Shown: piece after piece, positions 10,838 through 18,637 of the stretch
How the letters are laid out: the number at the start of each line of letters is the position of its first letter
Numbering within the stretch: position 1 is the first letter of the stretch
NCBI GenBank assembly: GCA_043766165.1
Contig: JAYUIJ010000075.1
Location: 1-20,359 of the forward strand
DNA from: CAIJZX01 sp043766165
GTDB taxonomy: Bacteria; Patescibacteriota; Patescibacteriia; SBBC01; CAIJZX01
Reading direction: 5' to 3'
DNA: 20,359 nt
The notes under the pieces: model-generated
Told to the model about the DNA's origin: nothing
The model's database searches: none
The model's input: only the letters and a program-made list of their open reading frames with translations
Translations under genes and position numbers: made by a program

Positions 10838-13162
10838 ATGCAACCGAAGACATTCACCGCCGAAATTGGCGGCAAGCAATTAGAAATTAGCACCGGTCAG
10901 TTAGCGCCCCAAGCCGGCGCGGCCGTCACCGTGCGTTATGGTGACACTGTCATCTTAGCGACCGCCACCATGTCGAAAGGACAGCGCGAAGGAATCGACT
11001 TCTTTCCACTGGTCGTCGACTTCGAAGAGCGGCTGTACGCGGCCGGAAAAATTAAGAGCTCACGTTTTATGAAGCGTGAAGGCCGAGCTAGCGACGACGC
11101 GATTTTAACGTCTCGCTTAGTCGATCGTTCTGTGCGCCCGCTGTTCGACCAATCAACCCGCAATGACGTTCAAGTCGTGATCACTGTACTTTCATGGGAT
11201 CAGGAAAATGACGCTGACATTCTTGGTTTGATTGGCGCTTCTGCCGCGTTACACATGTCCAACATTCCTTGGGCCGGCCCAATCGGCGCTGCTCGCGTTG
11301 GCCGCATCAACGGCGAATGGGTCTTGAACCCAAGTTACACGGCGCGCGACAAGAGCGATCTTGATATCGTGTTAGCCGCAACCAAAGAAGAACACGTCAT
11401 GATCGAAGCTTCGGGTAACGAAGTCGATGAACAAGCCATGCTCGACGGTTTAACTTTTGCCCATAAGCACATCCGTAAAGTCATTGAACTGATTAACGAA
11501 GTTCAGGCCGCAGTCGGTAAAGAAAAACTGACCGCCGAAAAAACGGAACACACGTCGGAAGAAATGGCCGCGACCGAAAAGTTGAAAGCGAAAGTTCTCG
11601 CCTTTGCTGATGGTAAGCTTCGCGGTATCTGGAAGAACAGCGACAAGATGGCACGTGAAGAAGCGATTACTAAGTTAACCGCTGATCTTGATGAGCAACT
11701 GAAAGCCGACAACGACGTTTCAAAAGAACAACGTGTCGAAGGCCGTCATATTCTTGAATTAGAACTCGACGAAGAATCGCGCCGGATGGTGCTTGAAGAT
11801 GAGATTCGGGTTGACGGTCGTAAACTTGATGAAGTCCGTCCGTTATCAGCTATGGTCGGTATGATTCCACGGACGCACGGTTCCGGATTATTCCAACGCG
11901 GTGAAACGCAAGTCTTGTCACTCGTGACGCTTGGTTCACCAGGAGATGAACAAACACTCGACGGCATGGAACTAACCGGCAAGAAGCGCTACATGCATCA
12001 CTACAATTTCCCAGGCTTCTCGACCGGCGAAACAAAACCGCTGCGTGGTCCGGGTCGTCGCGAAATTGGTCACGGCGCGTTAGCGGAAAAAGCACTCGTC
12101 CCAGTTATTCCTTCGAAAGAAGATTTCCCATACACCATTCGCGTTGTGTCCGAAGTCTTGTCGTCAAACGGTTCAAGTTCACAAGCCTCTATCTGCGGTT
12201 CAACCCTCAGCTTAATGGACGCCGGCGTGCCAATCAAATCACCAGTCGCTGGTATTGCTATGGGACTTGTTACCGACTTGAAGACCAAGAAGTACAAAGT
12301 CTTAACCGACATTCAAGGTATCGAAGATCACGCCGGCGACATGGACTACAAAGTTGCCGGAACCAAGAACGGCATCACCGCCATCCAGCTCGACATTAAA
12401 CTCGGCGGAATTCCCGTCAGCGTTTCCGAAGAAGCTTTAGCCGGCGCCAAGAAAGCGCGGTTGAAAATTCTGGAAACAATGACCGCCGCGATTGCTGAAC
12501 CACGCAAAGAATTATCACAGTACGCGCCACGTATTATTACCATCAAGATTGATCCGGAAAAAATTCGCGAAGTTATTGGTAAAGGCGGCGAAACGATTAA
12601 TAAGATTATTGATGAATGCGGCGGTCCGGATGTCATCAAAATTGATTTGGAAGATGATGGTCAAGTGTACTTGACGTCTACCAACGCTGACATGGCTGAC
12701 AAAGCGAAACTCTGGATTGAAAATTTGGTTAAGGATTTAGTGGTCGGTGAAATCTACGACGGTGTCGTGACCGATATTATTAAAGACCGGATGCGTGGAA
12801 ATGAAATCGGCGCCATCGTCGAAGTCTTACCAGGCAAAGACGGTATGGTCCACGTTTCCAACATCTCGATGCAGCATGTCATGAATGTTTCCGATGTATT
12901 GAAAATCGGCGATAAGGTCAAAGTCAAAGTCATGGAAGTCGACAGTGTCCGTGGAAAAGTTTCACTGTCGATGAAAGCACTCGACCCGAACTACACCGGC
13001 GAAGCCGAACGTCCCCGTGGACCACGCCCGCCACAACGGGGATTCAATGATCGCGGCGGTCAAGGTCGATTCAACGATCAGCGTCCACCAATGGATCGAC
13101 CGCAAGCTCCGCGTCCACCGCAAGGAAATGGCGGGACGTACGATAGCGGAACTAAATTCTAG
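10838..13162 (+). CDS. pnp: Polyribonucleotide nucleotidyltransferase (PNPase)
   Basis: This is the 3'-5' phosphorolytic exoribonuclease, active as a trimer and the core of bacterial RNA decay. Its 774 aa carry the full domain order: first RNase PH domain (about residues 1-140), helical linker (about 210-300), second catalytic RNase PH domain (about 310-540, with RTHGSGLFQRGETQ and ASICGSTLSLMDAGVPI), KH domain (about 565-620, GKGGETINKII) and S1 domain (about 630-710, GEIYDGVVTDI to GKVSLSMKAL). The C-terminal tail is rich in Arg, Pro, Gly and Gln (about 720-774), as in PNPases that recruit partners. The start ATG 10838 follows SD AAGGAA. Confidence 0.98.
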   Translation: MQPKTFTAEIGGKQLEISTGQLAPQAGAAVTVRYGDTVILATATMSKGQREGIDFFPLVVDFEERLYAAGKIKSSRFMKREGRASDDAILTSRLVDRSVRPLFDQSTRNDVQVVITVLSWDQENDADILGLIGASAALHMSNIPWAGPIGAARVGRINGEWVLNPSYTARDKSDLDIVLAATKEEHVMIEASGNEVDEQAMLDGLTFAHKHIRKVIELINEVQAAVGKEKLTAEKTEHTSEEMAATEKLKAKVLAFADGKLRGIWKNSDKMAREEAITKLTADLDEQLKADNDVSKEQRVEGRHILELELDEESRRMVLEDEIRVDGRKLDEVRPLSAMVGMIPRTHGSGLFQRGETQVLSLVTLGSPGDEQTLDGMELTGKKRYMHHYNFPGFSTGETKPLRGPGRREIGHGALAEKALVPVIPSKEDFPYTIRVVSEVLSSNGSSSQASICGSTLSLMDAGVPIKSPVAGIAMGLVTDLKTKKYKVLTDIQGIEDHAGDMDYKVAGTKNGITAIQLDIKLGGIPVSVSEEALAGAKKARLKILETMTAAIAEPRKELSQYAPRIITIKIDPEKIREVIGKGGETINKIIDECGGPDVIKIDLEDDGQVYLTSTNADMADKAKLWIENLVKDLVVGEIYDGVVTDIIKDRMRGNEIGAIVEVLPGKDGMVHVSNISMQHVMNVSDVLKIGDKVKVKVMEVDSVRGKVSLSMKALDPNYTGEAERPRGPRPPQRGFNDRGGQGRFNDQRPPMDRPQAPRPPQGNGGTYDSGTKF

Positions 13163-13186
13163 CTCTCGAGTCTAACAGTATTTCTC

Positions 13187-13218
13187 ACGCAGCCTGGGGT
13201 TTAAACCCCAGGCTGCGT
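13187..13218 (+). terminator. 32-nt perfect palindrome after pnp, probable terminator
   Basis: Bases 13187-13202 are the exact reverse complement of 13203-13218 (core CCTGGGGTTTAAACCCCAGG). The stem is very strong, but the T-run (13228-13233) begins about 10 nt later. It may be a terminator, an mRNA-stabilising 3' end, or one of the palindromic mini-repeats in this window. Confidence 0.65.
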
Positions 13219-13231
13219 CGTTAATAGTTTT

Positions 13232-13260
13232 TTGACTTTTCGTTCTAGCTATATTAAGGT
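13232..13260 (+). promoter_or_regulatory. Possible promoter of the membrane-protein gene
   Basis: TTGACT (13232-13237), a 17-nt spacer and TAAGGT (13255-13260) form a plausible but not strong promoter. It predicts a leader of about 35 nt. Confidence 0.4.
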
Positions 13261-13302
13261 GCTGACTATAGTTGTTCCTTTCATTGTCTAGCGGAGGTGC
13301 AT

Positions 13303-13857
13303 ATGCAATTCATTATGTATTGGCAGCTGGTTATTTTCGGCTGGGCCGGAGCGTTATTGTTCAACCCTCTAGGTTCGACACAGCCATTCATGTTGTTTAT
13401 GATCATGGTGCTATGTCTTACGCAAGCTACGCCAAGATCTGAGCTGAAACAACAAGACCACTTCTTCAAAGAGGTGAAAGATGGGAGACGTGACGAAACT
13501 TTTCCAGGTGTATTTAATATCATTTGGGGGATAAGCTATGCTGGAGTAATGGCAGTAAGTTTGATGTCACATCTGTTCCCTGATCACACGGCATGGTACC
13601 TCGGCCTAGCATGTGCCACTGCGGTGTACGCCATGTACTCGTTGAAAGCGGTCTACGTCATGACTACAGTTGACACGCCCTTCGATGTTGGACAGATGTG
13701 GTTCAATATATTCATGACAGGTGTGACGCTAGCTGGTATGTTTATTACCTACTACTATCATTACCCTTGGCTGACCATGATAATTGGGCTAACCGCCTGC
13801 ACTACAGCCGTGTGGTTGAATCTCCGTGCAGAAAGATATGTAACTTCTAACACTTGA
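13303..13857 (+). CDS. Orphan integral membrane protein, 184 aa
   Basis: I do not recognise this family. Hydrophobic segments lie at about residues 2-20, 27-43, 74-90, 99-118, 135-152 and 157-174, suggesting five or six membrane helices. A charged cytoplasmic-type loop rich in Gln, Asp, Lys and Arg (about 47-70) sits between the second and third. The start is ATG 13303 with SD GGAGGT at 13293-13298; the in-frame GTG at 13297 overlaps that SD and is rejected. The gene has a possible own promoter and a terminator, so it is likely monocistronic. Function unknown. Confidence 0.75.
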   Translation: MQFIMYWQLVIFGWAGALLFNPLGSTQPFMLFMIMVLCLTQATPRSELKQQDHFFKEVKDGRRDETFPGVFNIIWGISYAGVMAVSLMSHLFPDHTAWYLGLACATAVYAMYSLKAVYVMTTVDTPFDVGQMWFNIFMTGVTLAGMFITYYYHYPWLTMIIGLTACTTAVWLNLRAERYVTSNT

Positions 13858-13881
13858 TCCGTTACCACAGCGGATCTTTTT
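13856..13881 (+). terminator. Intrinsic terminator
   Basis: GATCCG/CGGATC pair around a 9-nt loop, followed by TTTTT and more pyrimidines. The hairpin begins with the last base of the membrane-protein stop codon. Confidence 0.7.
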
Positions 13882-13900
13882 CTTTTCAGTACTTCTCTTG

Positions 13901-13912
13901 TATACTCCTCCT
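13901..13912 (+). promoter_or_regulatory. -10 box giving a leaderless kinase mRNA
   Basis: TATACT (13901-13906) lies 6 nt before ATG 13913; the gap CCTCCT cannot act as a Shine-Dalgarno sequence. The -35 is poor. The spacing matches ddl, xer and lspA. Confidence 0.5.
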
Positions 13913-14596
13913 ATGATCATCACCATCTCCGGCTACCCAGGTTCAGGTAAAAGCACGGCCGGGAAGATGCTGGCTAAGAAATTGCGCTACAAATTCTATT
14001 CGATCGGCGCGATTCGGCGGGCGATGGCCAAAGAACGGGGGATGACTCTGCAAGAATTTAATGTTCACGGGGAAAAACATGCCTTTACTGATCGGGACGT
14101 CGACGAATGGCAACGAAAACTTGGCCAGACGACCGATAAACTGGTGATTGAAGGCCGAACATCGTTCCATTTTATCCCACATTCCATAAAAATATTCTTT
14201 TCGATCGACTTGGGTGAGGCGGCTAAGCGAATTTTTAACGATCCAGCCCATACCCGCCGTTTTGAAGCCAGTCACCATTATACGACCGTCAAACAATTGG
14301 AACATGGTCTACGTGGGCGGATTGCGAGCGACACACGACGATATAAGAAGTACTACGGACTCAATATTTTCAAAAAAAATAACTATAATCTAATAGTAGA
14401 CACGACAAAATTAACTCCAGAACAAACATTTTCCAAAGTGACAGGCTACTTAGCTAAGAGTAGCATCAAAAAAGAAAGTGGGGACAAACAGGGGGTAAAA
14501 ACACGAGTTGTTCACAAACCGAAGAAAGTGCAAATTTCAAAAAGCAAAACCCAAATTGGTGCTAAGGTTAGAATAAAAAGTAATAAAAAATTCTAG
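13913..14596 (+). CDS. Cytidylate-kinase-like P-loop kinase with Lys-rich tail
   Basis: This is a 227-aa protein starting at ATG 13913, directly before the Walker A motif GYPGSGKST (residues 6-14). The KFYSIGAIRRAMAKERGMTLQEFN block (about 31-55) resembles the NMP-binding region of archaeal-type cytidylate kinases (Cmk/AAA_18 group). VIEGRTSFHF (about 77-86) matches the second nucleotide-binding strand. Residues from about 183 to the end form a Lys/Ser-rich basic tail not usual for Cmk, possibly an RNA- or membrane-binding extension. Likely reaction: phosphorylation of (d)CMP. Substrate identity is inferred from family resemblance; a general adenylate-kinase-like enzyme remains possible. Confidence 0.78.
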   Translation: MIITISGYPGSGKSTAGKMLAKKLRYKFYSIGAIRRAMAKERGMTLQEFNVHGEKHAFTDRDVDEWQRKLGQTTDKLVIEGRTSFHFIPHSIKIFFSIDLGEAAKRIFNDPAHTRRFEASHHYTTVKQLEHGLRGRIASDTRRYKKYYGLNIFKKNNYNLIVDTTKLTPEQTFSKVTGYLAKSSIKKESGDKQGVKTRVVHKPKKVQISKSKTQIGAKVRIKSNKKF

Positions 14597-14599
14597 GTG

Positions 14600-14628
14600 T
14601 TGACAAAAGTCATTTTTTGCTGTATACT
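14600..14628 (+). promoter_or_regulatory. Near-consensus promoter facing a non-coding stretch
   Basis: TTGACA (14600-14605), a 17-nt spacer and TATACT (14623-14628) make one of the strongest promoter matches in the window. No long reading frame follows for 400 nt. Confidence 0.8.
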
Positions 14629-14634
14629 ACGGGA

Positions 14635-15000
14635 GTTAGATTAGTTTCCACAACAAAGTTGCCAGATAGTCAAGAAAACAGCGTAGCGGTCAAAACAAAC
14701 ACAGACGGATCCGCAGTTGTCTCGACTATTCGAACGGTGACTGAGCACCACAAAAACAAACAACAGGTTCATCTTGGTAACGAGTAATATCGGCCGAGGT
14801 CGATACCATTAGGACGGTCGAGCGACGCTCTTCAACATCTCAGTATTACAGGAGCATTGATGTAACGACATCATGCCTACTGCTGTACATTCTGTGTTTG
14901 TCCCAGACGAACCCACAATGTACGGCGGTATGCTGGTCATTTCATCCTTAAGGCCTGACCAGCCAATTTATTAATCTTTATTGGGCAGTGTCAGGCCTTT
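14635..15000 (+). ncRNA. Candidate non-coding RNA or long leader of about 365 nt
   Basis: This 438-nt gap between the kinase and lspA has a strong promoter at its start and a hairpin at its end. Internal pairings are seen: GATAGTC near 14663 with GACTATT near 14724, TATCG/CGATA near 14788-14805, and GAGC/GCTC near 14819. Two tiny frames exist: a TTG-started frame of 43 codons ending TAA at about 14787, and MPTAVHSVF... of 33 codons starting at 14873. Before the latter, AGGAG (14850-14854) precedes a bare ATG-TAA (14860-14865). I do not recognise a known RNA class, and it lacks tmRNA and RNase P landmarks. A small-protein gene is the alternative. Confidence 0.4.
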
Positions 15001-15002
15001 AT
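14950..15002 (+). terminator. Hairpin terminator before lspA
   Basis: AAGGCCTGAC (14950-14959) pairs perfectly with 14990-14999, with an inner CCAAT/ATTGG stem. The T-run after it is short (TTT), so termination may be partial. Confidence 0.6.
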
Positions 15003-15019
15003 AGCATCCAAAAAATTTG

Positions 15020-15028
15020 TGATAGACT
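15020..15028 (+). promoter_or_regulatory. lspA extended -10 promoter (leaderless)
   Basis: TG-A-TAGACT (15020-15028) ends 6 nt before ATG 15035. This is the same extended -10 design as at ddl (TG-A-TATGAT), without a clear -35 or SD. Confidence 0.55.
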
Positions 15029-15034
15029 ATCACC

Positions 15035-15478
15035 ATGAAATGGTGGCTTATTTTTGTTGGGGCAATACTTATTCTGGCTGATCGGTGGACGAAATGGTTG
15101 GCGTTGAATGGTGTAGTCAAGAATTTTGGTGTTGGTGAGTTTATATTGTTCAAGAACAACGCACTAGTCTTTAGCTGGCCCGCGCCGAATTGGGTAGCAA
15201 TGGTGCTGATGGTAGTCGCCATCAGTATTGTGTTCTACATTGGACGGCGAATGTTTATGAAAGGGAATATCTATGGCTCGCTTTGTGCAGTATTGGTGCT
15301 CATCGGTGCGACGAGCAATCTTTTTGACCGAGTCTCATATGGATTTGTGATTGATTGGGCGTATCTGGGGCGATGGTGGCCGGTGTTTAATGTAGCGGAT
15401 GTGATGATTGGGGTGGGTATTGTCCTCATTATCTCTAGTGCTCGTGCGTCAATCAACTCGCATGGGTTAGTAGAATAG
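15035..15478 (+). CDS. lspA: Signal peptidase II (lipoprotein signal peptidase)
   Basis: This 147-aa inner-membrane aspartic protease removes signal peptides from lipidated prolipoproteins. Four membrane segments are visible (about residues 3-20, 52-70, 80-95 and 120-137). Family motifs: ADRWTKW (about 15-21), NNALVFS (about 41-47, corresponding to the NxGxAF block), NLFDRVSYGFVIDW (95-108) and FNVADVMI (118-125). The catalytic pair is Asp107 and Asp122. The protein is slightly shorter than the usual 155-165 aa. The next gene starts 2 nt after the stop, so the two form an operon. Confidence 0.92.
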   Translation: MKWWLIFVGAILILADRWTKWLALNGVVKNFGVGEFILFKNNALVFSWPAPNWVAMVLMVVAISIVFYIGRRMFMKGNIYGSLCAVLVLIGATSNLFDRVSYGFVIDWAYLGRWWPVFNVADVMIGVGIVLIISSARASINSHGLVE

Positions 15479-15480
15479 TC

Positions 15481-16803
15481 ATGACTAATACCACATCAGA
15501 CATACGTCCAAATACAGACTCCTTTAAATTTATTTCTTGGGAGGCCGTGGCGCTACTGTTCTTTGGTTTGTCGACTGGCCGCGTAGTGAGCACTACTCAG
15601 CTAGCTACGTTTTTTCATCCACCTACAGAAACTGTTCTATGGTCGATGTCATGGCTGACTGTTTTCATCGACACCATCACGGTTGTTGGTTTTTTTGTAT
15701 TGATACTTATCGAGGCGCGAAGCAAGCAACAATCAGCTCGCAGGCGCAGTCTAACTATCATGGTTGTAGTGGCCGTGATGATGGGTACAATTCTTTTTCA
15801 CCAGTTATTCTTTCGTCAACAAACACGACCGTTCCTCGGTACATTTGATGGCGCCGTTCAAACCGAAGTCGCGGCTCAGGAATTACTACACGGCCACAAT
15901 CCGTACACCTTTGATTTTACGAAAAGTATTTTTAAAGAATTTTTAGGTCCGATTAAGCTTCATGGTGTAAACTTAGCCGACCAACATTTTGCCTACCCGC
16001 CATTGCTGCCAGTGCTAACAATACTTACCATACCACTCGGCAGATTTGTTGGCGCGCCAGCTGAGTTTAGAATTATTCCCGTAGTGTCATTATTGTTCGT
16101 GATACTACTTCTATGTTCAAGGACTCGTTCGTGGACGAAGCGAACGATAATTGTGCTACTGATTGCTAATCCATTTTTTTCTTTGTACGCACTGGCCGGG
16201 TATAGCGATGGAGTAGCGGCCAGCTTACTGGTCATCTCCGCCATGATGCTCGTCCGTCAGAAGTGGATATGGTCGGCGGTTGTTCTCGGTCTAGCGGTCG
16301 CTTCGAAACAATCGGTTTGGCTAGCGGTACCACTATGGTTTATCTGGTGGTGGAAAGTGAATCGCGGCGCAGCACAAAATAATCGATGGATGCCCGTGAT
16401 GGTATTCATCGGAACAGCGCTCGTATTCTACGCACCCTTCATCGTCGCTAATGGTCACGCTCTCTACGATGACATCATCCGTTTTCCGAGTGCGGTTCAA
16501 GATTTTACCTATCCGATCGGCGGCAGTAGTTGGTGGCAGTTTGGGGTGATCCTTAAAGGTTTTCATTCTCCCTGGCAACATCCACCGGCTCGACTCTTAC
16601 AAATACTTTTTGGTCTACCAACTTTACTATTCGTGGGGCATCAGATGTGGCGGCGACCAAGTATCAACATGTGGCTTGGCGGAACAGTTGTTGTCACGTT
16701 GGTAGTAGGGATTTGGAACCCATATTTCTATGAGCAATATGCTTTAGCCTTGGCCTTCTTGTTAGTTTGTGTGATGCTTATTGATTGGGTGGAAGGACGG
16801 TAG
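15481..16803 (+). CDS. GT87/DUF2029-like membrane glycosyltransferase, 440 aa
   Basis: A polytopic membrane protein with about ten hydrophobic segments. The first large external loop holds the typical GT-C features: acidic residues in TFDGAVQTEVAAQELL (about residues 120-135), then GHNPYTFDF (about 137-145) and FAYPPLLPVL (about 169-178). The combination of an acidic first loop, G-NPY and YPP is characteristic of polyprenyl-phosphate-sugar-dependent transferases of the GT87/DUF2029 type. It would add a sugar to an envelope lipid or polymer on the outer face of the membrane; the acceptor is unknown. It follows lspA by 2 nt, giving an envelope operon. Confidence 0.75.
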   Translation: MTNTTSDIRPNTDSFKFISWEAVALLFFGLSTGRVVSTTQLATFFHPPTETVLWSMSWLTVFIDTITVVGFFVLILIEARSKQQSARRRSLTIMVVVAVMMGTILFHQLFFRQQTRPFLGTFDGAVQTEVAAQELLHGHNPYTFDFTKSIFKEFLGPIKLHGVNLADQHFAYPPLLPVLTILTIPLGRFVGAPAEFRIIPVVSLLFVILLLCSRTRSWTKRTIIVLLIANPFFSLYALAGYSDGVAASLLVISAMMLVRQKWIWSAVVLGLAVASKQSVWLAVPLWFIWWWKVNRGAAQNNRWMPVMVFIGTALVFYAPFIVANGHALYDDIIRFPSAVQDFTYPIGGSSWWQFGVILKGFHSPWQHPPARLLQILFGLPTLLFVGHQMWRRPSINMWLGGTVVVTLVVGIWNPYFYEQYALALAFLLVCVMLIDWVEGR

Positions 16804-16833
16804 ACACGACACGATTCTCATCAGTGATCGTGA

Positions 16834-16878
16834 CCCCTCCCGTAGGGGTGAGTCTTAGACCCGCCCCTACGGGAGGGG
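16834..16878. repeat. 15-bp perfect hairpin, GC-rich
   Basis: CCCCTCCCGTAGGGG (16834-16848) is the exact reverse complement of 16864-16878, with a 15-nt loop. It follows the glycosyltransferase stop, but no T-run comes after it on either strand. Either a non-canonical terminator or a dispersed palindromic mini-repeat. Confidence 0.75.
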
Positions 16879-16891
16879 GTAGGAAGGTTGT

Positions 16892-16920
16892 TTGACTTCC
16901 CAAGGCAAATACGTTAGGCT
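16892..16920 (+). promoter_or_regulatory. Promoter of the candidate small RNA
   Basis: TTGACT (16892-16897), a 17-nt spacer and TAGGCT (16915-16920) predict a start near 16927, a few bases before the left arm of a long inverted repeat. Confidence 0.55.
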
Positions 16921-16926
16921 CTTTTT

Positions 16927-17059
16927 AGATGGCTTGCCCAGCACCACATTGAACAGGTGTGGCCTGAATTATTGTAGTTTTGCAATAGCTCGGATTGGGT
17001 AGGTTCAGCACATCACTAAATGTGGTGCTGGATTTAGCAGCACGGACTGCCGTGTTTTT
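16927..17059 (+). ncRNA. Candidate rod-shaped small RNA of about 130 nt
   Basis: CCAGCACCACATT (16938-16950) pairs perfectly with 17019-17031. Inside, GAAC (16951-16954) pairs with GTTC (about 17003-17006) and TATTG pairs with CAATA around an apical loop. This gives a rod with a one-sided 12-nt bulge (about 17007-17018). A promoter sits just upstream and an intrinsic terminator just downstream, so the transcript is bounded on both sides. No reading frame with an SD lies within. The shape recalls 6S-like rods, but I find no class-specific sequence. An attenuating leader of yifB is the alternative. Confidence 0.55.
17041..17059 (+). terminator. Intrinsic terminator of the candidate small RNA
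   Basis: CACGG (17041-17045) pairs with CCGTG (17050-17054) around a 4-nt loop, followed by TTTTT (17055-17059). Confidence 0.7.
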
Positions 17060-17122
17060 GTTGTGGTGGAAATGTTTTTACTTATTTACTGCCTACACGT
17101 TTACTACTGACCCCACACACCA

Positions 17123-18637
17123 ATGCCAGGAACAACAACCAGTGCCGCTATTTATGGAATTGAAGCCCGTCCGGTGACGGTTGAAGTTGAAGTCCACGGC
17201 GGATTGCCCAAAGTGGTCGTCGTTGGATTGCCAGACACCGCGGTTCAAGAAGCTCGCGAACGCATTCGATCAGCTATAAAAAATAGTGGTGCTCATTTTC
17301 CGACCACGCACGTCAGTATTAGTTTGTCGCCAGCGGAATGGAGAAAAGAAGGAGCGGGGTTTGATTTACCGGTGGCAGTTGCGTTATTGATAAACACCGG
17401 GCAAGTACCAGATGTGTTTCAGGATTGTTTACTGATTGGTGAATTAAACTTAGCCGGCGAAGTAAAATCAACGACCGGCGTTTTAGCGATTGCGGAATTA
17501 GCACGGACACTCCACAAACGTATTATTGTCCCGCGCGATAACGCTGCCGAAGCATCACTGATTACTGATGTGACGGTTATTCCGATTAACACCTTAGAAG
17601 AACTCATGGGCTTGGCATATAGTTCGCAACCCTGGCCGGTATACGCAGCTTCCGAAAAAATGCATCTAACTTCACCGCCTTGGGACATTTGGCCAAGTAT
17701 CCAGGGCCAACAAGCAGCTAAGCGAGCCATGACCATCGCGGCGGCTGGCGGGCATAATGTATTGCTCGTCGGGCCTCCGGGATCAGGGAAAACGTTATTA
17801 GCACGTGGCTTGCATGAGCTACTCCCGCCGCTGAGTGAACCCGAAGCCTTGATGGTCACGAAAATTCACAGTATTGGCGGACAGTTACCGCATGGACAAG
17901 CGATGGTGACTAGCCGTCCATTCCGCCAGCCGCATCATACATCTTCAGTGGCCTCGCTTGTAGGCGGTGGACGAATTCCAAAACCTGGGGAATTGTCATT
18001 AGCCCATCACGGCATTTTATTTCTTGATGAGTTTGCCGAGTTTTCACGAGAGCACATCGAAGCTTTACGACAGCCGTTGGAAGATGGCACGGTGACCGTC
18101 AGTCGCGTGGCCGGAACCGCGCAGTTTCCCGCGGGCGGCATGCTGCTGGCCGCTATGAATCCATGTCCCTGCGGTTATTTACACGATCGCCAGCGGGCGT
18201 GTCATTGTGCGCCGAGTCAGATCCGGAGATATCAGCAACGAATTTCCGGGCCAGTGCTCGATCGCTTCGACTTATTTGTCCATGTCCCACGGGTGAATGC
18301 GAGTGACGTGCGTGTGATTGCGACCGGTGATGATCCACGAGAGTCGGTACTAGGTGCACGGCAACACCAATGGCGCCGCACCGACAACAAACAATTCACC
18401 AATAGTCAGTTGCGCGGTAAGACGTTGATGGCGGCGTGCGAACTTGGCGAAGCGGAACAGAAGTTATTAGAACAGGCGATGGAACGGTTGCAATTTTCCA
18501 TGCGCGCCTATCACCGGTTAATGCGCGTTAGTCGGACGATTGCCGATTTAGCTGGATCAGAAAAAATTACCACGACGCATATCGCCGAAGCATTGCAGTA
18601 CCGTCCACCGAGTAATTTTCTAGCCCCAGGCGGCTAG
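17123..18637 (+). CDS. comM: YifB/ComM family Mg-chelatase-like AAA+ ATPase
   Basis: The 504-aa protein is full length. An N-terminal S5-fold/Lon-like subdomain (about residues 20-165, including GLPDTAVQEARERIRSAI) is followed by the AAA+ module with Walker A GPPGSGKT (about 216-223), Walker B ILFLDEF (about 296-302) and the four-cysteine block NPCPCGY...CHC (about 345-365). The sensor and C-terminal helical domain end in SRTIADLAGSEKI. ComM in naturally competent bacteria is a hexameric helicase driving branch migration of incoming single-stranded DNA. That role fits an organism that takes up DNA, and is of interest beside cassette DNA. The ATG at 17123 lacks an SD and an obvious promoter. 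The frame ends in a 4-nt tail-to-tail overlap with the M23 gene. Confidence 0.95.
   Translation: MPGTTTSAAIYGIEARPVTVEVEVHGGLPKVVVVGLPDTAVQEARERIRSAIKNSGAHFPTTHVSISLSPAEWRKEGAGFDLPVAVALLINTGQVPDVFQDCLLIGELNLAGEVKSTTGVLAIAELARTLHKRIIVPRDNAAEASLITDVTVIPINTLEELMGLAYSSQPWPVYAASEKMHLTSPPWDIWPSIQGQQAAKRAMTIAAAGGHNVLLVGPPGSGKTLLARGLHELLPPLSEPEALMVTKIHSIGGQLPHGQAMVTSRPFRQPHHTSSVASLVGGGRIPKPGELSLAHHGILFLDEFAEFSREHIEALRQPLEDGTVTVSRVAGTAQFPAGGMLLAAMNPCPCGYLHDRQRACHCAPSQIRRYQQRISGPVLDRFDLFVHVPRVNASDVRVIATGDDPRESVLGARQHQWRRTDNKQFTNSQLRGKTLMAACELGEAEQKLLEQAMERLQFSMRAYHRLMRVSRTIADLAGSEKITTTHIAEALQYRPPSNFLAPGG

Noticed and set aside
14635..15000. tmRNA or RNase P RNA in the non-coding stretch
   Set aside because: No tRNA-like acceptor/T-arm ends, tag peptide or conserved RNase P core sequences are visible.
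16913..16919. GTTAGGC core upstream of the candidate small RNA
   Set aside because: It coincides with the -10 region of a promoter and has no R'' partner or attC stem.
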